A stretch of 56,582 bases of DNA from CAZRIE01 sp964600075 (GTDB lineage Bacteria; Bacteroidota; Bacteroidia; Flavobacteriales; Flavobacteriaceae). The translations under genes and the position numbers were made by a program. The notes under the pieces were generated by a model. The model did no database searches and was not told the origin of the DNA. It saw only the letters and a list, made by a program, of their open reading frames with translations. The stretch covers positions 1-56,582 of the forward strand of contig CAZRIE010000014.1 of the NCBI GenBank assembly GCA_964600075.1. Reading direction: 5' to 3'. Positions 26,479 through 33,621 of the stretch are shown here, one piece after another. Every line of letters begins with the position of its first letter. The first letter of the stretch is position 1.

Positions 26479-27282
26479 ATGCTACAAATAGATTTAAGCG
26501 ATAAAAGATACTTGGTTACCGGTGGAGCAGGAACAGGCGTGGGCGTGGGTGTTTGTCAAGCTATCGCGGCATGCGGGGGGCATATCTTGCTCAACGACAT
26601 AAACTTTGAGAGAGCAAAAACGGCCGCTAAAAAATATCCAAATGCCTTCCCCATACCGGGTGATATAAGCGACCCGAAAGATGTGGAACGAATTTTTACT
26701 CTAATCGAAAAAGAACATGGTACCGTACATGGCTTGATCAACAATGCTGGGGTCGGTCTTCGTAGAGAAGCACATCTTGCGGAGCAATCGGAATTCGAAC
26801 ATCTTTACAATATCGATGTCAAAGGCGTTTGGATGATGGCGAAGGCCTTCGTCAATCAACTGGTCAGTAATGATTTAAAGGGCCATATCGTTAATATATC
26901 CTCCGTGCATGCTCATGAAACCCTTTCAAAATACGCTATTTATGCCAGTGCCAAGGCGGCAGTCGAAGGGCTTACCCGCGGCATGTCAATTGAACTAGGT
27001 GAACTTGGAATACGTTGTAATGCAATCGCCCCAGGTTATGTCGATTCAAAACAAAATTGGGATGCTGCCGCTTCATGGACAGATAATCCCGAAAACTTTT
27101 TCGAAGAACAAAAAAATGACTACCAAAGCCTACGGCACGCAATAAATGCACGCGATTGTGGGAATACCACCGTGTTCCTATTGTCCGATTTGGCTAGGTC
27201 CATTACCGGTCAAACAATCATTGTTGATGCCGGGTTGACCAATTTATTACATGCTAATAGCTTTATTCAAGATAAAAATTAA
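26479..27282 (+). CDS. SDR-family oxidoreductase
   Basis: 267 residues. The glycine motif is the expanded form GGAGTGVGVGVC, followed by NNAG, Ser in NISSVHAHETLSKYAIYASAKAA (Tyr and Lys of YxxxK in YASAK), and NAIAPGYVDSK with a C-terminal TGQTIIVDAG. The NDYQSLRHAINARDCGNTTVFLLSD segment is typical of SDRs acting on sugar-like or small polyols. It is 7 bases upstream of the next gene, suggesting co-expression. Confidence 0.9.
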   Translation: MLQIDLSDKRYLVTGGAGTGVGVGVCQAIAACGGHILLNDINFERAKTAAKKYPNAFPIPGDISDPKDVERIFTLIEKEHGTVHGLINNAGVGLRREAHLAEQSEFEHLYNIDVKGVWMMAKAFVNQLVSNDLKGHIVNISSVHAHETLSKYAIYASAKAAVEGLTRGMSIELGELGIRCNAIAPGYVDSKQNWDAAASWTDNPENFFEEQKNDYQSLRHAINARDCGNTTVFLLSDLARSITGQTIIVDAGLTNLLHANSFIQDKN

Positions 27283-27289
27283 TGATACC

Positions 27290-27766
27290 ATGAAAAAGAA
27301 TCCATTTCTCCTTAGCGATACCGATAGACATTATCTTTGGGAAATGCTTGTAAATAGAGATACCAAAGCCTTTGTTTCGCAAGACTGGGATATGGTCGCG
27401 AATGATTTTGTCTCAGAAGGATTCATGGGTATTGATGCGGGAAAACACCACAATGTAGATATGTGGCAACTTAAATACCCGAACCTGGAAGCTTATAAAA
27501 AGGAATGGTTGTCACAGGCCCATGATTTTTCAAAAATGGAACTGACCGAGGATAAAGAAGATGCTTTTCACAGGGTAACTGAAATGCAAGATATTGAGAT
27601 ACGCGAGGATGTTGCCTTGCTGCATAAAAAATTTAGTGGCCCCTTCAAAAAGAAGGACGGCGGAGAAATACCTACCGATTGGCAGACCTTGTATCGCTGC
27701 CAAAAGGTCAATGGTATTTGGAAAATCACAGGTTTTACCGGTTATATGCCTTTGTATCCCTCGTAA
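27290..27766 (+). CDS. Small cytoplasmic protein, possibly NTF2/SnoaL-like
   Basis: The ATG at 27290, 7 bases after the SDR stop, is preferred over an in-frame start that would overlap the SDR. 158 residues, no signal peptide. The pattern of an N-terminal helical pair (LWEMLVNRDTKAFVSQDWDMVANDFV, then GFMGIDAG), followed by strands ending WQTLYRCQKVNGIWKITGFTGYMP, recalls the cone-shaped NTF2/SnoaL fold, but I cannot name a family. Its co-transcription with two SDRs suggests an isomerase, dehydratase or binding role on the same substrate. Confidence 0.75.
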   Translation: MKKNPFLLSDTDRHYLWEMLVNRDTKAFVSQDWDMVANDFVSEGFMGIDAGKHHNVDMWQLKYPNLEAYKKEWLSQAHDFSKMELTEDKEDAFHRVTEMQDIEIREDVALLHKKFSGPFKKKDGGEIPTDWQTLYRCQKVNGIWKITGFTGYMPLYPS

Positions 27767-27821
27767 TCGGACTCTCCGGTCGAAAATTGAATTCAAAAAC
27801 TCTTACTACAAAATTCATTTG

Positions 27822-28664
27822 TTAATTGCCAGTGCCGTCTTTGGTAGAGACACCAAATTCAAGAATATCTCCGACATGAACCTTTCCGGCACCTGAATAC
27901 ACGAGATTGCGTCCAAAATAGATTTTTCTGTCCTTTAACCTGTATTTTGAAAGTGTCGCCAAAGGTTCGCTACTTGCATCGAAAATACCCGTTTGTGGAT
28001 CTACAGTAGTCACTGTGCATCGCGCACAATTTTCAAGACCTTGAAACGCTATCCCTTTTATAGAAAACCATTCGATTTCGTCTTCTTGATTGGGATACCC
28101 TCCTGAAAAAACAATATTTGGGCGAAAGCGGTGAACCGTGAATTTTTGAACTGCTTTATGCCGCTCGTTCAAATCAGTAAGGGAAGCTTCACCCAACATC
28201 ATAAAGGGATAGGCATCTGCAAAGGAAACAAATTTTCCTGTAGGTTTATAGCCTGAAGTCGTATCCACCGGACGCATACTCATTTGCGGCATGTAAACTA
28301 ATTTTACCGATGCACCCAAAACGTCGCTAAACCAGGAATCAATATTGTGCGATATGTTTTGTGCCTCTACTTCTGCATTCCAGATAACCACTTTCTCCGG
28401 TTTCTCATTTAGAGCATGGTATGGGATAAATAGATTTTCCATTTCAGTATCCAAAGAAATTACGGTAAGCCCATCTTCTTCCAGTTTTGGCTTCAAACGG
28501 GTCATTTTAGGAAACTCGCGTATCGTCAAGAAGCGATTATTTTCATCTACGAGCATAAACCTTCTGTCATTCTTAAAACCTTTGGCGGTTACTTCGGCAT
28601 AATCAAGGGAGATGCCTGCCAAAGATTTTATAGGATAGATAAATAACCGACTTACTCTTAGCAT
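27822..28664 (-). CDS. MOSC-domain protein (YcbX/mARC-like)
   Basis: 280 residues. The MOSC_N beta-barrel is at the start (LFIYPIKSLAGISLDYAEVTAKGFKNDRRFMLVDENNRFLTIREFP) and the MOSC domain follows, with HRFRPNIVFSG and the conserved cysteine in ENCARCTVTTVDPQTG (C213, with C216 near). Proteins of this architecture carry a molybdenum cofactor and reduce N-hydroxylated compounds. It starts 4 bases after the ceramidase-like gene, so the two are probably one transcript. No ferredoxin domain is fused, so an external electron donor would be needed. Confidence 0.9.
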   Translation of the reverse strand: MLRVSRLFIYPIKSLAGISLDYAEVTAKGFKNDRRFMLVDENNRFLTIREFPKMTRLKPKLEEDGLTVISLDTEMENLFIPYHALNEKPEKVVIWNAEVEAQNISHNIDSWFSDVLGASVKLVYMPQMSMRPVDTTSGYKPTGKFVSFADAYPFMMLGEASLTDLNERHKAVQKFTVHRFRPNIVFSGGYPNQEDEIEWFSIKGIAFQGLENCARCTVTTVDPQTGIFDASSEPLATLSKYRLKDRKIYFGRNLVYSGAGKVHVGDILEFGVSTKDGTGN

Positions 28665-28668
28665 TAGA

Positions 28669-30045
28669 CTATATATTTTTAATGAGTTTTAGGAGGGTAC
28701 ATTTAATTTTATTTTCAGCCGTCCTTTCTAAGAAACTACTTCTTGCACGCCAGGTTTCATAACCTCCATTATCCAGTTCATGGGCGGGAGGTACATACCC
28801 ATCATAGGTGTTGGCCAAACAAATTGTAAAATAGTTATGCCCTTGAAGGTTTTTTTTTAGCCATAGGCCGGTTTCGGTAAATATTTCCCCACCTAATGCC
28901 CCTATGATTTGATTACCGATTTTCACAGCTTGTACTGCCGAGATATGTGTTTCTGGGTATTCGTTCAAGAGCAGTTGTTCCCTGGCGTAGACCATGGCGA
29001 CTCCATGTTCGTCTATCTCTAGATTTTCAAATTTGTTGGCGGATAATTTCTCTTCTGCCAGCTGTAATTGTTCGGTATCCGGTTTTCTTATGTTGAGTTC
29101 CAGCTCATCATAAGCAATCTGTAACACGGCATTTCTATTCCAAGCGAGGTTCTCTATTTCATCATAAATGACAGCAGCAAGATCTCGTCCCATCATTTCG
29201 GTCTTCGCGAATTCTTCTTTGGGAAATTTGTTGGGATTCTGGAAGTCCCAAGTATTTATATCCGCACCGGTACCGTAGCTCATAATCCCAATAAAATCTT
29301 CGTTGGCTCCAAGTTTTTGAGTCAGGTGTTTGGTAAAAGTTCCATAAAAATCAGCTGTAATGGTATCTACGTCCCAATCTCCGGCATAATGTGAACTATA
29401 GTTGCCTAGAACGGATATCCAACTGTCGTCGAGTCCCTTTACCGCAAGAAAGCACACCTCGGAATCCACTGGTGCGGCAGGAGTAACGATTTGATTCTCT
29501 GCCCCGAAGGGATTGGTCTTGATAACATCCAATTTTTGCGTAACCGGATTCATGGCTTTAAATCCATCTTTCATTAGATATCTTCTGCACACTTGGTATC
29601 CGGTTAAATCGGCACTGCCCGAAGCAATTTTTGCAGGCTTTATTTTTTTTAGAGCATCTACGACCGATGCTACGATTAAATTTGGGAGTAAGTTTCGATA
29701 GGCAATATCTACTGCGCCACCAAGAAGTCCTGCGACGTTGCCCGCACCATGTGTATGTGTACAGGTTAAGGTTATATTTTCCGTATTTATACCCGTAGCA
29801 TCTTTAATTTTGTATTTTACTAGACTTAGAAAATCCGATGGCATAATACAGATATCTACCATTACGAGGGCAAATAGGGTTTGCCCTTGTTTAAAAACCA
29901 AAGTTTTTGAAAATAAAGGGTCGTGAATAAATCGCGCATAGTGGGAAAAAAAATCTACTCCGATTATTGTTCCTTTCGTAGGTGTAATATCTGTCTGTGC
30001 GGCTCCGGCATACAAAACCGTTGGATTTGAAACTGTATTTTTCAT
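28669..30045 (-). CDS. Second neutral-ceramidase-like protein, without signal peptide
   Basis: 458 residues with the ceramidase pattern VLYAGAAQTDITPTKG, VMVDICIMPSDF, LTCTHTHGAGNVAG, LGNYSSHYAGDW and IGALGGEIFTETG. Unlike the copy at 18104-19573 it has no signal peptide or hydrophobic N-terminus, so it should act in the cytoplasm on an imported compound. It lies 38 bases after the FucP-type permease and 4 bases before the MOSC gene. Two copies of this family in one locus, on the two sides of the membrane, is unusual. Confidence 0.85.
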   Translation of the reverse strand: MKNTVSNPTVLYAGAAQTDITPTKGTIIGVDFFSHYARFIHDPLFSKTLVFKQGQTLFALVMVDICIMPSDFLSLVKYKIKDATGINTENITLTCTHTHGAGNVAGLLGGAVDIAYRNLLPNLIVASVVDALKKIKPAKIASGSADLTGYQVCRRYLMKDGFKAMNPVTQKLDVIKTNPFGAENQIVTPAAPVDSEVCFLAVKGLDDSWISVLGNYSSHYAGDWDVDTITADFYGTFTKHLTQKLGANEDFIGIMSYGTGADINTWDFQNPNKFPKEEFAKTEMMGRDLAAVIYDEIENLAWNRNAVLQIAYDELELNIRKPDTEQLQLAEEKLSANKFENLEIDEHGVAMVYAREQLLLNEYPETHISAVQAVKIGNQIIGALGGEIFTETGLWLKKNLQGHNYFTICLANTYDGYVPPAHELDNGGYETWRARSSFLERTAENKIKCTLLKLIKNI

Positions 30046-30083
30046 GGTATAAGTTTTACCTTTAAAAACGGTGCAAACATGTA

Positions 30084-31382
30084 TTAGCTAATATTTGCGG
30101 TTGGTTTATTACTTTTTTTCCAATAATCAGTGCGATAGCCCTTTAACGAATAATAGAGAATAAATAGATAACAAGGTATCAGTATCAGTACGGAAACCTG
30201 TGGAGATTTGGCGTTGGTATCCAATAAGTCCCCAAAGATTACCGTAACGATACCACCACCTATCAATGACATAATCATAAAAGCCGATGCCTTCTTAGTA
30301 TGTCCGCCCAGACCACGTAGCGCTAGCCCCCATATCGTTCCCCACAGCATAGAGGCGCTAAAACCTAGAAAAAGCATACAATACACACTAAAGATACCTG
30401 AGGTGAAATACGTTCCAACGGTCAATAGAAGCCCCCAGATGGAGGCAAATAGCAACGCTTGGTGCTGTGAAACGTACTTAGGCACCAATATGGAAACGAT
30501 CAAGTATCCAAATAGCATTATAAAAAGGGTATACGTACTAAAATGTCGCGCTGTATCCATGGGAATATCCAATGCTTGGCTGTAGATAATGATGCCATCA
30601 ATAGGAACGGTCTCACAAGCACCCGCGACGAATAGTGCGACAACTCCCAATACAAGATAGGGGTATTCGAAAACACTTTTTCGGTCTTTTAAAATTTTCC
30701 CGTCCTTATCCGTAGCAGCAGCCATTTCGTCGACTTCGGGCAGTTTCGAAAAGTAGACTAGAGCAGCTACGGCAAAGAGCACTATTGAAATGATGATATA
30801 TGGATTTACGATTTTTAACGCATAGGTATCAAGGGCAGTTGATTTTTGTACTTCGTTCAAGCCCTCTAGACTTGAAGAAAGGCTATCAGCATCGGCTAGA
30901 AAGACACTGCCCAATATAAACAGGCATACGATGCCAGCAACTTTGTTCGCAATGCCCATATACCCGATGCGCTGTGCCGTACCCTCAATAGGCCCCATAA
31001 TCGCGATATATGGATTTGCAGCAGTCTGTACCAATGCTAAGCCCGTGGCGGTTACAAAAAGTCCTCCCAAGAAAAGCGGATACATTCTTGAATAGGCTGC
31101 AGGAATAAATAACAAGGTGCCAATCGCCATAACGCACATTCCCCATACCATTCCTTTTTTATAGCCTGTATGGTTAAGTACATAGGCCGAAGGAAGTGCC
31201 ATAACGAAATAAGCGAAATAGGCACAAAATGCGACCAAAGTAGCTTGAAAATTGCTAAGTTCCATGCAGATTTTAAAATATGGAATCAAGATGCCGTTAA
31301 TCCACGTCAGAAAGCCGAAAACGAAAAAAAGAAGGCCTATTATGGCCAAAGGGTATAGATATGATTTTTTATTTTCGGCCAC
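30084..31382 (-). CDS. MFS permease of the FucP (fucose/glucose:H+ symporter) group
   Basis: 432 residues with about 12 hydrophobic segments. FFVFGFLTWINGILIPYFK, FCAYFAYFVMALPSAYVLNHTGYKKG and TGLALVQTAANPYIAIMGP are hallmark FucP-group sequences. It imports a small polar molecule with protons across the inner membrane. The substrate may be a sugar or sugar-like acid. It is the first gene of the permease/ceramidase-like/MOSC operon behind a TATATTTG box. Confidence 0.9.
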   Translation of the reverse strand: MAENKKSYLYPLAIIGLLFFVFGFLTWINGILIPYFKICMELSNFQATLVAFCAYFAYFVMALPSAYVLNHTGYKKGMVWGMCVMAIGTLLFIPAAYSRMYPLFLGGLFVTATGLALVQTAANPYIAIMGPIEGTAQRIGYMGIANKVAGIVCLFILGSVFLADADSLSSSLEGLNEVQKSTALDTYALKIVNPYIIISIVLFAVAALVYFSKLPEVDEMAAATDKDGKILKDRKSVFEYPYLVLGVVALFVAGACETVPIDGIIIYSQALDIPMDTARHFSTYTLFIMLFGYLIVSILVPKYVSQHQALLFASIWGLLLTVGTYFTSGIFSVYCMLFLGFSASMLWGTIWGLALRGLGGHTKKASAFMIMSLIGGGIVTVIFGDLLDTNAKSPQVSVLILIPCYLFILYYSLKGYRTDYWKKSNKPTANIS

Positions 31383-31422
31383 TATTTTCTAATTTTTAGG
31401 CTATTTGACTATCTACAATACT

Positions 31423-31430
31423 CAAATATA
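31423..31430 (-). promoter_or_regulatory. -7 box TATATTTG for the FucP-type operon
   Basis: The minus strand reads TATATTTG, an exact TAnnTTTG match, 40 bases upstream of the permease ATG. No TTG is found at the expected -33 distance. Confidence 0.5.
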
Positions 31431-31770
31431 TTTTAATTCTGGGTTGCTTAGTAATACCTAAAATGATTTTCCCAATACTTATCCTTTGTCTTCTCGAGGA
31501 ATTAGAGTTTACAGGACACAACAGCATCCACGTTTTGTATTGAATTGCATAATTTATTTTCCGCCAATTGACCATAGTATTTTATATAATGTCCTTGGAA
31601 ATTGGTTTTTTTATAAAATGATGCGTGCCATAACTTGAAATCGAGATAGCCTTTTTTTGAATTATTTAGTCTAAAAATTCTCGAAATATTTATTCTGGTA
31701 TGCTGATGACTCTTCGAGGTAGTTCTTTAAGAAAACAACTGCTGATATTAAGGATGGGCTAAGATGGAAT
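31431..31770. other. Intergenic region, nothing recognisable
   Basis: About 340 AT-rich bases between the FucP-type promoter and the 3' end of the SSS symporter gene. A 26-codon plus-strand reading frame at 31463-31543 has no neighbours in its direction and looks like chance. No terminator hairpin for the symporter transcript was found. Confidence 0.5.
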
Positions 31771-33513
31771 TTATATTCGTTTCGTTTGAATAGGTGGATT
31801 TTTCAAAAACCGATCAAAGGCCTCAAAGGCAAAAGCAATGACCATTATTAAGGCAGCCCCAATAAAATTAAGCCAGAGATAGCCCAATTTTTCCTCTCCT
31901 GAGGGGTAGATAAATATCAGCGTATAAAAGAGACCGAAAATGATAAATTGGGTCAGAATTGCGGCAAAGAAGACTGCATTTCCCTTGACATATTTAAAAA
32001 AGAAGGCCAATAAGAATATTCCCAGAACATTTCCGTAGAAAATAGATCCAATAATATTGACCAACTGTATCAGGTTATCGAAAAGGTTTGCGATACTTGC
32101 GATGCAAATAGCAACAATGCCCCATAATAAGGTAAAGCCTTTGGTGACCCTAACATAGTGTTTTTCAGTAAAATCACCTTTTTTGTTTCTTTTGTAAAGA
32201 TCTAAAGCCGATATCGTACCAAGCGCGTTAAGTTCTGATGCCGTAGATGACATCGCTGCAGAAAGTATTACGGCCAGTAATAACCCAATCAAGCCTTTCG
32301 GCAGATTGTTAAGTATAAAATGAATAAAGACATAATCTTTATCATTGGTCTCTACTACATCGTTAGCTTTTTTAATAAGGGCTTTTGCTACGGCACGATT
32401 GGTGCTGTCCCTTACATTTAGGTTAATAATTTGTTGTTTAGCCTCTTCGACCGCAGTATATTCCTTAAGTTCTAAAGCTGCCGAGAATTTGTTCTGAGCT
32501 ATTTTCTTTGCTTCCTCAAGTTCATTCTGCCCTTTTTGAAGAATTTCATAATCTTTAGCATAAGCCGATTCCATAACGGCCGTAGTTGCTGCTGGATTGA
32601 AATTCAAGGGAGACGGATTAAACTGATAAAACACAAACACCATTACCCCAACCAAAAGAATGAAAAACTGCATTGGAATTTTAAAAATACCATTGAAAAC
32701 AAGTCCCAACTGGCTTTCGCGCAACGATTTTCCCGAAAGATAGCGTTGTACCTGACTTTGATCGGTACCAAAATAGGCCAACGCTAAAAAGAGTCCACCC
32801 GTAATTCCGCTCCAAAAGGTATATCGGCTCTTGGTATCAAAACTAAAATCGAGTATGTTCAGTTTATTACTGGCTCCAGCAATTTTTAAGGCCTTGCTGA
32901 AGTTGATATCGGCAGGCAAATACCCTAAAATGTAAAAAAAGGTAATGAACATACCTGTCATTATAATGAACATCTGTTGCTTTTGGGTAACACTTACCGC
33001 TTTGGTGCCACCTGAAACGGTATAGATTATCACAAGAACACCAATAATGACATTCAACGTACGCAAATCCCATCCCAGTACGGCCGATAGTACAATCGAG
33101 GGTGCGAAAATAGTAATCCCTGCTGCTAATCCTCTTTGCACCAAAAAAAGAACCGCCGCAAGCGAACGGGTCTTCAGATCAAAACGGTTTTCAAGAAACT
33201 CATAGGCCGTATATACCTTTAGCCGATGATAAATTGGTAAGAAGACCAAACAGATGATGATCATGGCCAATGGCAGACCAAAATAAAATTGAACAAAGCC
33301 CATACCATCATTAAAGGCCTGACCTGGTGTGGATAAAAAAGTTATTGCACTTGCTTGCGTGGCCATTACCGAAAGGCCTATCGTCCACCAGTTGGCATCT
33401 TTTCCGCCACCAACATAATCGACCACATTTTTGCTGCCTCTAGTTTTCCATACACCATAGGCCACTATAAATAGTAAGGAGCCTGATAGTATGATCCAAT
33501 CGAGTCTGCCCAT
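31771..33513 (-). CDS. Sodium:solute symporter (SSS family)
   Basis: 580 residues with about 13-14 membrane segments. GLSVMATQASAITFLSTPGQAF, FFLPIYHRLKVYTAYEFLENRFD-type sequence, GGTKAVSVTQKQQMFIIM and AVILSAAMSSTASELNALGTISALDLY are diagnostic. Residues about 310-390 form a charged, coiled-coil-like insertion (QNELEEAKKIAQNKFSAALELKEY) outside the membrane core. It lies 5 bases after a 33-codon membrane-protein gene and in the same transcript as the PIG-L gene, so it probably imports the product of that enzyme. Confidence 0.93.
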   Translation of the reverse strand: MGRLDWIILSGSLLFIVAYGVWKTRGSKNVVDYVGGGKDANWWTIGLSVMATQASAITFLSTPGQAFNDGMGFVQFYFGLPLAMIIICLVFLPIYHRLKVYTAYEFLENRFDLKTRSLAAVLFLVQRGLAAGITIFAPSIVLSAVLGWDLRTLNVIIGVLVIIYTVSGGTKAVSVTQKQQMFIIMTGMFITFFYILGYLPADINFSKALKIAGASNKLNILDFSFDTKSRYTFWSGITGGLFLALAYFGTDQSQVQRYLSGKSLRESQLGLVFNGIFKIPMQFFILLVGVMVFVFYQFNPSPLNFNPAATTAVMESAYAKDYEILQKGQNELEEAKKIAQNKFSAALELKEYTAVEEAKQQIINLNVRDSTNRAVAKALIKKANDVVETNDKDYVFIHFILNNLPKGLIGLLLAVILSAAMSSTASELNALGTISALDLYKRNKKGDFTEKHYVRVTKGFTLLWGIVAICIASIANLFDNLIQLVNIIGSIFYGNVLGIFLLAFFFKYVKGNAVFFAAILTQFIIFGLFYTLIFIYPSGEEKLGYLWLNFIGAALIMVIAFAFEAFDRFLKNPPIQTKRI

Positions 33514-33518
33514 TTATC

Positions 33519-33620
33519 TTATGTATAGGATGTCATTATGTAGCCGAAAACAAGCACATATACGATATTCAGTACCAATACGAAGGTGTATTCTTTTTTC
33601 CAATCGAATTTGTCCAGCAT
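33519..33620 (-). CDS. 33-residue single-pass membrane protein between PIG-L and SSS genes
   Basis: A short reading frame starting MLDKFDWKKEYTFVLVLN, with a charged N-terminal 10 residues followed by about 19 hydrophobic residues that can span the membrane once. Its ATG lies one base after the PIG-L stop (33622) and its stop is 5 bases before the SSS ATG (33513), so all three genes appear translationally coupled. Position and shape suggest a small accessory subunit of the symporter, as known for other SSS carriers with small partner proteins (for example DUF997/YhdT with PanF). That role is inference. At this size chance cannot be excluded, but the exact fit between two stop/start codons argues for a real gene. 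Confidence 0.7.
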   Translation of the reverse strand: MLDKFDWKKEYTFVLVLNIVYVLVFGYIMTSYT

Positions 33621-33621
33621 T

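Noticed and set aside
31463..31543. 26-codon plus-strand frame with a hydrophobic start
   Set aside because: Isolated between minus-strand genes, no promoter box or neighbour in its direction; size is within chance.
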